Below, piece by piece: positions 1 through 7,290 of a DNA stretch of 16,528 nt (its first letter is position 1; each line of letters opens with the position of its first letter). The DNA is from an uncultured Planctomycetales bacterium (GTDB lineage Bacteria > Planctomycetota > Planctomycetia > Pirellulales > Thermoguttaceae), in NCBI GenBank assembly GCA_937889015.1, contig CALARR010000379.1:1-16528 (forward strand), written 5' to 3'. The notes below the pieces were generated by a model. It did not search any database and was not told the DNA's origin. It saw only the letters and a list, made by a program, of their open reading frames with translations. The translations under genes and the position numbers were made by a program.

Positions 1-36
1 GCCGGAATTCCAGAACACCGCCGGACAGCGGAACCG

Positions 37-1311
37 ATGCCGATGAACACAGACAACGACCGCCGTCAGAGCCGCCTCGAAGACGCCCCCCAGACCACCG
101 TCGCCTCGAGCGGCCCGGCCGGGTGCATCCGCCGCCCGGTTCCGGGGGCGGTTCTCACCGGCATCTTCAGCCGGAATGCCTGGGGCTGGTGGATCTGGTT
201 CCTCTTCATGGCCGGAATCGTGCTGTCGACCGTTGGCAACTCACCAACGGCCGGCGACGTATGCGCGATCTACATCCAGTCGGGTAGAGACCTGCTGGCG
301 GGCCAGCCCCTGTACGCCGAACCCTATTTCATGTACCTGCCCACCGCGGCGTTCTTCTTCATCCCGTTCACCTGGGGCCCCTTTCCCCTGATGGCATCTT
401 TGTGGCGGATCGTCAACCTCGCCGTGTTCGCGGCGGGCGTGTTCAAGCTGTCACAAACCGGGCGTCTCGATGGACTCGCCATCTCTTTCGTGCAAATCTC
501 GGCCATCGTCTGCTTGCTCGCCATTGGCGGTGCAAAGAACGGCCAGATGAATCTGACCATCGCCGGCCTGCTCATGCTGTCGGCCGCCGCGATGGAGGAA
601 TCGCGGACGTGGACCGCATCCGCCCTCATGGCCCTGTCCCTGACGCTAAAGCCCACCGTGCTTCCGTTTCTGCTGCTTGCCGCGGTGGTCCACAAGTCGA
701 CTTCATGGCGGACGGCCCTGCTGGCGCTCGCCATGGCGCTTCTGCCCTTCCTTGCTCAGCCCGGCGAGTACATGATCCGGCAATACGCCGACGTGCCGCG
801 CATGCTGCACGATACCGTCAAGATGAAGGAAGGCATGGTCTACCCCGCCATCACCGGGCTTCTGAACGCCTCCGGAATCCACGTCGGCGATGCAGGGCGG
901 CTGGCCCTCCGCGTCCTGTTCGCCCTCGCCGCTCTCGCAGCATACCTGGCGGGCCGTGCCCGGCTGAAGGAAGCGGCCGACCGCAGCCTGCTGCTCTACG
1001 CGATCGCCGTGGGTTATATCCTGCTCTTGAGCCCCGCCACCGAACGCAACACCTATGCGATCTTCGCCCCTGTCGTAGGGATCACACTGTGCCTCGCCGG
1101 CGCCAGACGCCAACGCGGCGTCCAGGCCCTGTTGTGGCTCGTCATCCTGAGCGGCCTCTTGTCGCACACCATCCAGAAACTCCTGTCCGATGCCCCGCTG
1201 GCCTACATGGTCAAGCCGGCAGGCACGATCGCCGTGATTATCGTCATCCTTTGCAGCACTTTCGGGCCAGGCCAGATCAACAAGCCACAGACGCCGCGGG
1301 GAGATCAATAG
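37..1311 (+). CDS. GT87/DUF2029-family integral membrane glycosyltransferase
   Basis: 424 codons. A soluble N-terminal stretch of about 45 residues is followed by roughly ten hydrophobic segments to the C-terminus. Features typical of the GT87 (DUF2029) family are visible: an acidic 'GDVCAIY' site after the first membrane segment, 'LLAGQPLYAEP' followed by 'MYLPTAAFFFIPF', a 'GGAKNGQMN' loop, and 'LSLTLKPTVLPF'. Known members (for example mycobacterial PimE) transfer sugars from polyprenyl-phosphate donors at the membrane, with an acidic residue in the first loop needed for catalysis. Substrate and donor here cannot be read from sequence. ATG codons at 37 and 43 are both possible starts; neither has a strong Shine-Dalgarno. 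It converges on the toxin gene to its right with about 100 bp between and no clear terminator. Family call fairly sure, specific function unknown. Confidence 0.75.
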   Translation: MPMNTDNDRRQSRLEDAPQTTVASSGPAGCIRRPVPGAVLTGIFSRNAWGWWIWFLFMAGIVLSTVGNSPTAGDVCAIYIQSGRDLLAGQPLYAEPYFMYLPTAAFFFIPFTWGPFPLMASLWRIVNLAVFAAGVFKLSQTGRLDGLAISFVQISAIVCLLAIGGAKNGQMNLTIAGLLMLSAAAMEESRTWTASALMALSLTLKPTVLPFLLLAAVVHKSTSWRTALLALAMALLPFLAQPGEYMIRQYADVPRMLHDTVKMKEGMVYPAITGLLNASGIHVGDAGRLALRVLFALAALAAYLAGRARLKEAADRSLLLYAIAVGYILLLSPATERNTYAIFAPVVGITLCLAGARRQRGVQALLWLVILSGLLSHTIQKLLSDAPLAYMVKPAGTIAVIIVILCSTFGPGQINKPQTPRGDQ

Positions 1312-1411
1312 AGCCATCGGTGCCACCGCGCACGGCTTGGGTTCCTCTGGCGGCGCGGCGGTGGATGATGTGCTCCTGGCATCCATGCCGTCAAAAGCGA
1401 GCAGAAGATGG

Positions 1412-1801
1412 TCAGACCGAGGTGGTGTTGGCGCGGAGGAACTCCGCCACGGCCGATTTCGGCATTTCGCCGCGCGCGACGGCGAACACCAACTCGGCAT
1501 ACGCGTCGCTGTCGGCATTCAGCCGCAGGTTGTTGAGTGCCAGGAAGACGTAGGCCGCTGCGGCGCCGACGCGCTTGTTCCCGTCGATGAAGGGATGGTT
1601 CTGAACGACGTGGAACAGATAGGCCGCCGCCATTTCGCGCAAGTCGCCGTGCAGCCACTGGCCGCGAAACGTGGCGGCGGGCATGGCTGTAGCCGACTGC
1701 AGCAAGCCCCAGTCACGCACGCCTTCGCATCCGCCGTAGCGCGTGATCTGGTCCTGATGAACGGCGACGATCTCGTCCAGCGTCAAGAACGTCGGTTCCA
1801 C
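1412..1801 (-). CDS. doc: Doc-type (Fic fold) toxin
   Basis: 129 residues, close to phage P1 Doc (126). The Fic/Doc core HPFIDGNKR is at residues 69-77, preceded by helix 'EMAAAYLFHVVQN' and the N-terminal 'LTLDEIVAVHQDQITRYGG' typical of the death-on-curing family. P1 Doc phosphorylates and inactivates EF-Tu; the same activity is inferred here because the Doc-style Fic loop is intact, but target and activity are not proven. The start is GTG at 1801; the Shine-Dalgarno GGAG lies in the last codons of the upstream antitoxin gene with 7 nt to the GTG, so the two are translationally coupled. The gap to the antitoxin stop is 4 bp. The unusual point is the partner: an AbrB-like protein, not Phd. 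Confidence 0.9.
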   Translation of the reverse strand: MEPTFLTLDEIVAVHQDQITRYGGCEGVRDWGLLQSATAMPAATFRGQWLHGDLREMAAAYLFHVVQNHPFIDGNKRVGAAAAYVFLALNNLRLNADSDAYAELVFAVARGEMPKSAVAEFLRANTTSV

Positions 1802-1805
1802 GCCG

Positions 1806-2036
1806 TTACTCCGCGAGCCGTTTGAGCGCCTTGCCGTACTGTTGGTTGCAGGCGGTCAACGCATCCTGGAACCGTTTTCGCCGCCGCTTGTCCTGCGCCG
1901 GCGTCACGACCAGCGCCCGGCCATCGGTGGAAATGTCAAGCGCGGTGTCTTCGTCAATCCCCAGCAGTTCCAGAATGGACCGGTCGATCACCAGGGCCAG
2001 GCTGTTGCCATGCCGGCTGAGCTTCTTGGTCAACAT
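1806..2036 (-). CDS. AbrB/MazE-type (SpoVT-AbrB) antitoxin of the Doc toxin
   Basis: 76 residues. Residues 1-48 match a SpoVT/AbrB DNA-binding swapped-hairpin domain: 'KKLSRHGNSLALVID' followed by 'LLGIDEDTALDISTDGRALVVTP'. The C-terminal ~25 residues (basic 'DKRRRKRFQDAL' then a helical tail) would be the toxin-binding segment. It precedes doc in the usual antitoxin-first order. ATG at 2036 has a good purine-rich Shine-Dalgarno (GGAGAAGGA, 4 nt spacing). Autoregulation through the upstream palindrome at 2070-2083 is likely by analogy with MazE/AbrB antitoxins. Confidence 0.85.
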   Translation of the reverse strand: MLTKKLSRHGNSLALVIDRSILELLGIDEDTALDISTDGRALVVTPAQDKRRRKRFQDALTACNQQYGKALKRLAE

Positions 2037-2069
2037 CGGGTCCTTCTCCGCTCAAAACCATGCCTTACG

Positions 2070-2083
2070 AATGGTATACCATT
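2070..2083. promoter_or_regulatory. Candidate antitoxin operator: 14-bp perfect palindrome
   Basis: AATGGTATACCATT is a perfect inverted repeat. It covers the predicted transcription start and touches the -10 hexamer of the toxin-antitoxin promoter. This is where an AbrB/MazE antitoxin or its complex with Doc would be expected to bind and repress. Binding is inferred from position and symmetry. Confidence 0.55.
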
Positions 2084-2109
2084 GTAGCACCATCCGTCGA
2101 TGGAGGCAA
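2081..2109 (-). promoter_or_regulatory. Sigma70-like promoter of the AbrB-Doc operon
   Basis: On the minus strand, TTGCCT (2109-2104) and TACAAT (2086-2081) are separated by exactly 17 nt, with start of transcription expected near 2073-2075, about 38 nt upstream of the antitoxin ATG. The -10 differs from consensus at one base. Confidence 0.6.
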
Positions 2110-2179
2110 GCCAGAGAAGAGGGTGGGGGCAGAGGGGACTCTCCGCATTCCCCATTCCGCACCCCGGTTTCCGCTTCCC

Positions 2180-4090
2180 TTACTCCGCCTTCTTCAAAGC
2201 GCTTCGCCAGGCCCCAAGCTCCTGGCCAACACCCTCGCGCCCACTCTTCGCGATGCCCGGCGACAGCATCCCCAGGTTGCGCCGCAGACCCCGGGATTGC
2301 CCCACCTCCTCGGCCAGCTTGGCGATCTCATCGGCGTGCCCCACTGCCTTCTGCAACAGCTTCACATCGCCCGTCGCCTGGTACGACGCATAGGCATCCC
2401 GGCCACGCCGCAGGTGTTTGGCGTAATGGAACTGATCGATGACGGGCCGCAGGCGGTCTTGGATTTCCGTGGAATCGGCACTCGCCCAGGCCTTCTCCAG
2501 CAGGGCTTCGCCCCGATCGGCAACCTCGGGGGTGATGTACGAAATCAGATCCGCAAGGTCCGTCGCACGCGTGTCGTGCTGATACGCATGCGGATAGGCC
2601 TCCCGCGCCTTCTCCAAGGTCTGATACAACTGCTCGACGTGCGCCGCCGACTTGCCGTACATCCCTTGGTAGAACGAGGTCATCTCCTGCCGGATGTCGC
2701 AGGCCGGATTCCACATCGCGCGCGCCCCGGCATAGTACACCGGCAGGTACATGCCGGGCGACGTGGTGGACTGCAATTCGAAATAGACGCCGCCCAGCCG
2801 GTAAACGGTGTCGATGTCCGCCGCCACCTTCTCCACGGCGACCAGCGGCAGAGAGCGGAACTTGGAAAACGGATAGTAGTCGTACACGCCCAGACCGCCC
2901 GGCGCGATCTGATTCCATTCCCGGCATAAGGCCAGGAAGTCCTTCTTCAGGGCGCTGGTGTACGGGTGGAAATAGTCGAAGGGCGACGGACTGTGCGTCA
3001 CCACCACGACGATGTTGGCTAGCTTGAAATCGATGCCCTTGGGGTCCAGCGTCGCCCCATAGGCCAGCGTGTAGAACTTCTTGTCCGGATAGACCCGGTT
3101 GACTCGGCCGGCCACCTTGGCGACAAAAGCCATCCAGGCCCGGCTCACGTTCGGAATGTCGTCGTAGTAGTCCGTCTTCCCGTACAGCTTCAAGCAGTCC
3201 GCGCACTGGCAATACCGCGTGCCATCGGCCTGCGTGATGGGAAAAAGCTCCACGTCGGGATGCGCGCGGATGTATTCCAGCAGCCGATCCGCGTAGATTG
3301 CTACGGCCTTCTCCGCCGAGAAACAGAACTGCTGCGAGTGGGTGTTCAAGACCGCCTTGCCGCTGGCGTCCCGGGCAAAGATCTCCGGGTGCTGGGCGTA
3401 GAGTTCCTTGGTCAACAGGTATCCGGCGACGTGCGTGCTGTTGATCCCGCGCACGCCGCCTCGTTTCTCGACTTCCGCGGGGAACTGCGGCAGAAGATCG
3501 CGGTCGTTCGCCAGATTGACCTTGTTCTTCACAGCCCAGTCGGCGCACTGCAGATCCCACTCGCTGGATCGAGACACGCGCAAATAGCGCAGCACGCGAT
3601 ACTTGATCCCCGGCGACTGGACTTGCTCTCCGAGCCGGAACGAAATGTCCTGGCAGGGAGGAACGTGGTCGATGCCCGGCGCTACCCAGCGGCATCCCAG
3701 GTGTTCCAGAAAGGCGTACACCGCGTACAGGGTGGCGCGGTCGCAGTTCCCAACCAGAACCAACTCGTGGTCGTTTCCCGACAGGAGAAGAGTCTCCACA
3801 TCCGCCTTGGCGATCTTCTCCGCCGCCTGTCGCCCCCGTTGCGTACGCCCCACATAGATCGTCTTCGCCGCCGCCGCTTCCTTCTCCTTGCCAACCGGGA
3901 TCTCCTGCCCGGACATCTGCCGCAAGTAGCGTTGCAGCTCCTCGGCCGCAAATTGCTCCGTGCTGCTCGCTCGTTCCGGGACGACGATCAGACAGGAATT
4001 GTCCTGCGAGGCACAGGCCGCCGGATTCGGGGCCAATGCTGCGGCCAGGATCACCGCACAACCCAGAACCGTCCATCGCAATGATTGCAT
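2180..4090 (-). CDS. Secreted DUF4838-domain protein (putative carbohydrate-active enzyme)
   Basis: 636 residues from ATG 4090, chosen because AAAGGA lies 8 nt upstream; an in-frame GTG at 4108 would add six residues but lacks a better site. Residues 1-32 form a signal peptide with a hydrophobic core and an Ala-rich cleavage region. Residues ~33-140 resemble the N-terminal domain found before GH67 and related enzymes ('IVVPERASSTEQFAAEEL', 'EEIPV-like' strand, 'TIYVGRT', 'HELVLVG'). The following part carries the DUF4838 core: 'ITQADGTRYCQCADC' with a CxCxxC group, 'YGATLDPKGIDF', 'VVVVTHSPSPFDYFHPYTSALKKD', 'GVYDYYPFSKF' and a long helical C-terminus. DUF4838 proteins occur in polysaccharide-degrading Planctomycetota and Bacteroidota, usually secreted; a glycan substrate is inferred, no reaction can be assigned. 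No co-oriented neighbour shares the transcript. Confidence 0.85.
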   Translation of the reverse strand: MQSLRWTVLGCAVILAAALAPNPAACASQDNSCLIVVPERASSTEQFAAEELQRYLRQMSGQEIPVGKEKEAAAAKTIYVGRTQRGRQAAEKIAKADVETLLLSGNDHELVLVGNCDRATLYAVYAFLEHLGCRWVAPGIDHVPPCQDISFRLGEQVQSPGIKYRVLRYLRVSRSSEWDLQCADWAVKNKVNLANDRDLLPQFPAEVEKRGGVRGINSTHVAGYLLTKELYAQHPEIFARDASGKAVLNTHSQQFCFSAEKAVAIYADRLLEYIRAHPDVELFPITQADGTRYCQCADCLKLYGKTDYYDDIPNVSRAWMAFVAKVAGRVNRVYPDKKFYTLAYGATLDPKGIDFKLANIVVVVTHSPSPFDYFHPYTSALKKDFLALCREWNQIAPGGLGVYDYYPFSKFRSLPLVAVEKVAADIDTVYRLGGVYFELQSTTSPGMYLPVYYAGARAMWNPACDIRQEMTSFYQGMYGKSAAHVEQLYQTLEKAREAYPHAYQHDTRATDLADLISYITPEVADRGEALLEKAWASADSTEIQDRLRPVIDQFHYAKHLRRGRDAYASYQATGDVKLLQKAVGHADEIAKLAEEVGQSRGLRRNLGMLSPGIAKSGREGVGQELGAWRSALKKAE

Positions 4091-4157
4091 GTCACGTTCC
4101 TTTCGCACCTTCTTGATCGCGGCATTGTCAGGCCCGGCCGAAGAACGATCTCCGTAC

Positions 4158-4178
4158 TCCTCACGCTCCGCGTGAGGA
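4158..4178. repeat. Perfect hairpin, 9-bp stem, 3-nt loop
   Basis: TCCTCACGC - TCC - GCGTGAGGA. It has no T-run on either strand, so it is not a standard intrinsic terminator. It lies about 70 bp upstream of the DUF4838 start, in what would be that gene's leader or promoter region. Confidence 0.5.
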
Positions 4179-4249
4179 CTGCCGCAAAACTGTGCTTCGG
4201 TTGGTCCCTATGGATCTCTGCACTGTTAATGAGTCCTGTATTACTTAGG

Positions 4250-4329
4250 GAACGAGGGCGACCGACGGGAGCCCGGTTTCCCGGGACGGAACGCTGCGAA
4301 GTGTTGCACAATCAACAACGGAATCAATA
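4250..4329. repeat. 81-bp dispersed repeat, copy A
   Basis: Matches 10589-10669 with five mismatches and one 1-bp indel by eye. Shared landmarks are GAGGGCGACC, GGGAGCCCGGTTTCCCG, AGTGTTGCACAATCAACAAC and GGAATCAATA. It contains a short inverted repeat (CGGGA 4266-4270 with TCCCG 4279-4283). Copy B starts at the stop codon of the FAD oxidoreductase gene; copy A has the same TCA trinucleotide (4324-4326) but no gene attached. Confidence 0.85.
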
Positions 4330-4338
4330 ATGGCCCCG

Positions 4339-4370
4339 GCCGACCATCGGGAGGCCGGTTTTCTAGGGTA
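4339..4370. repeat. Partial, degenerate third copy of the dispersed repeat
   Basis: CGACCATCGGGAGGCCGGTT and the following bases resemble the hairpin part of copies A and B, in the same orientation and 9 bp after copy A. Mismatches are more frequent (about a quarter of positions), so this is a weaker call. Confidence 0.5.
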
Positions 4371-4576
4371 ACCGCCGGGACAGCTACGACATCCCTTTTC
4401 TGACACTCAATAATGACCCAAGCCGGGATCGTACCAGCGGCCCTGCGCTGCTGCAAGCCAGTGGCAGCTCGGGGCCAGAAGATCTGCGAAGTCCGTGAAT
4501 TGTGTCATTCTGCAAATCCCACCCGCTTCATCATATCCCCCCATCCAACCCTCCTTCGTGTCGTTGTGCCTTGTGG

Positions 4577-4629
4577 TCCTCCCGTCCTTTTCCCTGTCCC
4601 CCCTTTTCCTTTTCTCCTTTTTACACACA
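4577..4629. repeat. Polypyrimidine tract ending in TTACACACA, copy 1
   Basis: About 45 bases that are C or T except for two G, running into TTACACACA. A similar tract with the same ending is at 15981-16022. On the minus strand both read TGTGTGTAA followed by a purine run. Confidence 0.45.
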
Positions 4630-4817
4630 TCAGGCGTGCCAACCGGCTCTATCCCATCCACTCCTCCTGTCATTGTAACTTTGTGGCTCCCCTCCTCATC
4701 GTGTCCTGCGCAAAGTTGCCTGTCCGTTGCGCAATCTTTGCTTGACGCGGTGGAGCGATGCCACTAGCCTTGACCTGAGAGTACCAACAATACGGCGAAA
4801 CAATAGGGACTCCATCC

Positions 4818-6098
4818 ATGATTCATGCCCAAACCTCTGCTCGCAATTTCGGCCGCTACCGAAACGCCACGCACCGCGCCGCGCCCCGGGCCGAACCGTC
4901 CGCTGGGCGCAAGCATCGCTTGCACACAGCCGGATGGCTTACGCTACTGGCAGCGGTCTTCTTCTGCATCGGTCACGTCCCGGCCACGGCCGCACACGCG
5001 GCGTCTGCCACTGCGCCCGCGTTCGTCATCGTGCCGCCGCCGACGCCCAGCGTGGCCGAGGCGCGCAAGATCGTGGTCGACTACATGCTGCGCATGGCAT
5101 CGCAACGCTGGATCTGCCAGAGCACCATGGACTACACCAAGGAGAAGCCTTATACGAAGACCCTTGTCTACCAGCCGGGCGTGGCCTACGTTGGGCTTCC
5201 CTACGTGAGTCACCACAACGGCGTGGAGGCGTTCAGCCGCTACCTCGACGCCAAGCAGGTCTACACCGGCCCCGTTTCATTCGCAAAGTGCCTGGGAGTC
5301 ACCTGCGCCCCGGCCGTCAAGGTCGCGTACCGGACCGTGTCGCCGACCGTCTCCTTCGGCGGCACGCCGAACATCCTGCCGCACGCCCGAACCGGCACCG
5401 TCGCGGTCGGCGATTATCACTGGGACGTCCCCACCCCGGCCAATGCCACGCTGACCAAGGACATCATCGAGAAGAGCACGCCCAACGTCATTCTGGAAGC
5501 CTACGGCCTGCTGCAACCGGCCGACACCGTCGCCTCGCGCACCAGCGCCGGCCCGTCGCAGATCTTCGGCCATGCGCGCCTCGTGTCGTCGCAGCCGGTG
5601 GTCGTGCGCACGGCCGGCGGCAAGATCGATCCTGACGCCAGCTCCCTGCACGTCATCGAGCAATGCGGCAGTTTCGACAAGACGGCGCAAGTCAACACGA
5701 CCTGGCGCGTCAACAAGAAGTACACCTTCGCCGAGCTGCTCAAGAAGAACTACGTGCCGCTCACGCTGGAAGAGTTCAAGACCGGCCGGATGGCAGACGC
5801 CCAGGTCGAAGTCAACGGCCTGACCGGGCCGGAGTCCATCGCCTCGGATCGTCCGCTGGCCGGCGTGGTGACGTCCAACTTCGTCATCAACGAAGTCGAC
5901 GCGATCGTGTCTGGCCCAGACGGCCGCGTCGCCTCCCAAGCCAGGTACTTCCCCGAAAAGAAGCGCTGCGAACTCGGCGGCGAGCCCTTCGACCATGACC
6001 TGACGAAGCTGCCGGCCGGAACCTATCGCTTTGTGCTCACGGTCAAGATCGGCTACGGCGATTGCACCGGCGCCGAATACACGTTCCAGAAACGATAG
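4818..6098 (+). CDS. Secreted protein, possibly a divergent NlpC/P60-like cysteine hydrolase
   Basis: 426 residues. A long, basic N-terminal region is followed by a hydrophobic segment (residues ~37-60) ending in Ala-rich cleavage-like sequence, so it is exported. 'VAYVGLPYVSHHNGVEAF' then 'KCLGVTCAPAVKVAYRTVSP' (Cys163), a 'GTVAVGDY' strand and 'IFGHARLV' (His252) follow the order expected of a papain-like NlpC/P60 fold: Tyr/Pro strand, nucleophile Cys at a helix start, Gly-Asp strand, His strand. That would suggest cleavage of a peptide or amide bond in the wall or outside the cell, but this is inference from motif order. Residues ~320-426 look like an all-beta C-terminal domain ending in 'LPAGTYRFVLTVKIGYGDC'. 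The start has only a weak AGGGA. Base composition is typical of this genome (about 90% G or C at third positions in a ~60-codon sample). Confidence 0.6.
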   Translation: MIHAQTSARNFGRYRNATHRAAPRAEPSAGRKHRLHTAGWLTLLAAVFFCIGHVPATAAHAASATAPAFVIVPPPTPSVAEARKIVVDYMLRMASQRWICQSTMDYTKEKPYTKTLVYQPGVAYVGLPYVSHHNGVEAFSRYLDAKQVYTGPVSFAKCLGVTCAPAVKVAYRTVSPTVSFGGTPNILPHARTGTVAVGDYHWDVPTPANATLTKDIIEKSTPNVILEAYGLLQPADTVASRTSAGPSQIFGHARLVSSQPVVVRTAGGKIDPDASSLHVIEQCGSFDKTAQVNTTWRVNKKYTFAELLKKNYVPLTLEEFKTGRMADAQVEVNGLTGPESIASDRPLAGVVTSNFVINEVDAIVSGPDGRVASQARYFPEKKRCELGGEPFDHDLTKLPAGTYRFVLTVKIGYGDCTGAEYTFQKR

Positions 6099-6176
6099 AG
6101 ACGCTCCATCCGCTCCGTCGTCCACGCATCGCTGTCCCGAAACTCCGGAAACCTTGGGTTCGGCGCGGGTGACACC

Positions 6177-6194
6177 GGGCAGCTAGCGCTGCTC
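6177..6194 (+). terminator. Weak hairpin after the secreted-protein gene
   Basis: GGGCAGC - TAGC - GCTGCTC forms a 7-bp stem including one G-T pair, about 80 bp after the stop of the upstream gene and followed by CGCTTT, not a clean T-run. Terminator function is only a possibility. Confidence 0.25.
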
Positions 6195-6286
6195 CGCTTT
6201 GTCCAGCGTTGATTTGTCATCCTTCTTCATCGTGAATGCCCTTGGCCGTGCGACGATCGAATGCCGCGCGACGGGGCCGGAACTTC

Positions 6287-6311
6287 GTAGCGGCACGGCG
6301 CAAGCCGTCCG
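6287..6311 (+). repeat. REP element 1 (RAYT-associated)
   Basis: GTAG foot (6287-6290), then stem CGG, bulged C, ACGGC, loop GCAA, GCCGT, CCG. This is the classic REP design: a GTAG-like tetranucleotide at the base of an imperfect hairpin with a bulge. It lies 90 bp beyond the 3' end of the RAYT gene and shares flanking CGGA-TTC-TAG bases with REP 2. Confidence 0.75.
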
Positions 6312-6401
6312 GTGTCGGTCTTGTGGATTGGCAGGCAGATTTTGCAGTCTGCTCAGTTGGGACCGGAAGGCCTGCGCCCTTCCGCTTCGGCTTGGGCTTC
6401 G

Positions 6402-6908
6402 TTATTGATTTGCTTTGGAGCCGCCCGCGTCCTGTGCTTCGAGGGTGTAAATGATTGCCGCGTCGAGTGATTCGTCGTCGAACAAATAACGCACGCTCCC
6501 CTTTCGTGTCCACCAATGTTCACGAAGGCTTGCCTCGGCGACACCCTGGCAGCGCTGTTGGTCTTTCAACTTGCGGGTGCTCCACGCTTTCAGTTGATCT
6601 CGAACCTGCTCTCCGGTGTGGCTAGCTGCCGAAACCACGGCGTGGCAATGGTTCGAGCGGCAGTTCGCGGCGTGGAGATGCCATGCCCGAAGCGTACAAT
6701 GCCGCGCAATCGTCTCCTTGACCATCGCACGTTGCGTTTCGTCGAGAACGACCGGTTTCTCCAACATCTTCTCGCGGCACCAGTCCGCCAGCAACGGTTG
6801 TGGAATTTGATCGCCTTTGTGCCACTTGATCCAGCCTCGTCCATCACCCGGCAGCCAAGTTCCGTAACAAGTCCACGTCAAGAAGTAGGCGAGTGGATCG
6901 TCAATCAT
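6402..6908 (-). CDS. RAYT: REP-associated Y1 (HUH) transposase
   Basis: 168 residues. The IS200-like Y1 fold is shown by 'MIDDPLAYFLTWTCYGTWLP' (first strand), the HUH metal motif in 'RSNHCHAVV' (His87, Cys88, His89) and the likely catalytic tyrosine Tyr154 in 'AIIYTLEAQD'. RAYTs are single-copy relatives of IS200/IS605 transposases that nick and process REP hairpins. ATG 6908 is the only possible start because an in-frame TAG lies three codons upstream; no clear Shine-Dalgarno is seen. REP 2 begins 10 bp upstream of the start codon, REP 1 lies beyond the stop, and REP 3 is inverted further out. The ORF is intact, so activity on nearby or distant REPs is plausible. Confidence 0.85.
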   Translation of the reverse strand: MIDDPLAYFLTWTCYGTWLPGDGRGWIKWHKGDQIPQPLLADWCREKMLEKPVVLDETQRAMVKETIARHCTLRAWHLHAANCRSNHCHAVVSAASHTGEQVRDQLKAWSTRKLKDQQRCQGVAEASLREHWWTRKGSVRYLFDDESLDAAIIYTLEAQDAGGSKANQ

Positions 6909-6917
6909 GGCGGAGTT

Positions 6918-6942
6918 CTAGCGGTACGGCGCAAGCCGTCCG
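6918..6942 (+). repeat. REP element 2
   Basis: CTAG foot, then CGG, bulged T, ACGGC, loop GCAA, GCCGT, CCG: the same architecture as REP 1 with one change in the foot and one in the bulge. It abuts the 5' end of the RAYT gene. Confidence 0.75.
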
Positions 6943-6978
6943 GTTTCGTAAGGAAGGATGGTAGTCTCTATCTATAAT

Positions 6979-6998
6979 CGGACGGCTTGCGCCGTCCG
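6979..6998 (-). repeat. REP element 3, inverted, bulge lost
   Basis: A perfect 8-bp stem (CGGACGGC / GCCGTCCG) whose minus strand has the same GCAA loop. It is inverted relative to REP 2 with 36 bp between the two hairpins, as in a REPIN. On the minus strand it starts ten bases after the stop of the small ORF at 7290-7009, so it could also act as a 3'-end hairpin there. Confidence 0.7.
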
Positions 6999-7008
6999 GT
7001 TCCGGTTT

Positions 7009-7290
7009 CTATTCTTCATAGGCTCTCAACCCCGAGATGTCGAGGCCGCCGGCGCGCTTCTTCAGGAGCGGGACGAGGTCGGCCATCAGGGCCGATTCCT
7101 CTTCCGTGCGCGCACGCCAGCCGAGGTCGAGGGGGGCGAGCAGTTCTGCGAGCTGTTCGCCATCGAAGAGCATGCGGTTGAGGATCAACGCCGACGCGGC
7201 CGACTTCTCTTCGGCAGCGCACGCAAGTGCACCCAGGCAGACCGTCACCAGGGCGGCTGAGGACAAGAGGCAATTCGCAGCAGCACTCAT
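7009..7290 (-). CDS. Small secreted-protein ORF made by a signal-peptide duplication (possibly a remnant)
   Basis: 93 codons from ATG 7290. Residues 1-31 are nearly identical to the signal peptide of the FAD oxidoreductase encoded at 13051-10664, because both lie in copies of the same ~295-bp repeat. The remaining ~62 residues are unrelated: 'LNRMLFDGEQLAELLAPLDL', then 'TEEESALMADLVPLLKKRAG' and 'DISGLRAYEE'. This tail looks like a genuine helical C-terminal protein segment; it faintly recalls the tail of type I restriction R subunits, but I cannot confirm that. The open frame actually continues upstream to 7476. Either a real chimeric small protein or the joined ends of two broken genes. 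Confidence 0.4.
   Translation of the reverse strand: MSAAANCLLSSAALVTVCLGALACAAEEKSAASALILNRMLFDGEQLAELLAPLDLGWRARTEEESALMADLVPLLKKRAGGLDISGLRAYEE

Larger units (their letters stand above)
4091..4817. other. Gene-free stretch with hairpin, dispersed repeat and pyrimidine tract
   Basis: 727 bp between divergent genes with no ORF that looks coding. It holds a perfect hairpin (4158-4178), an ~80-bp dispersed repeat (4250-4329) with a partial tandem copy (4339-4370), and a polypyrimidine tract ending in TTACACACA (4577-4629). Promoters for both flanking genes should be here but none is convincing. Confidence 0.6.

Noticed and set aside
1337..1825. Long plus-strand open frame over the Doc gene
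   Set aside because: It is the antisense shadow of a gene with a clear Fic motif; high G+C keeps several frames open.
7009..7203. The 93-codon ORF tail as the C-terminus of a type I restriction R subunit linked to the neighbouring RM locus
   Set aside because: The resemblance is only an impression from 'LVPLLKKRA' and 'ISGL-AYE'-like ends; no motor or nuclease motif is present, so it is kept as an unproven idea only.
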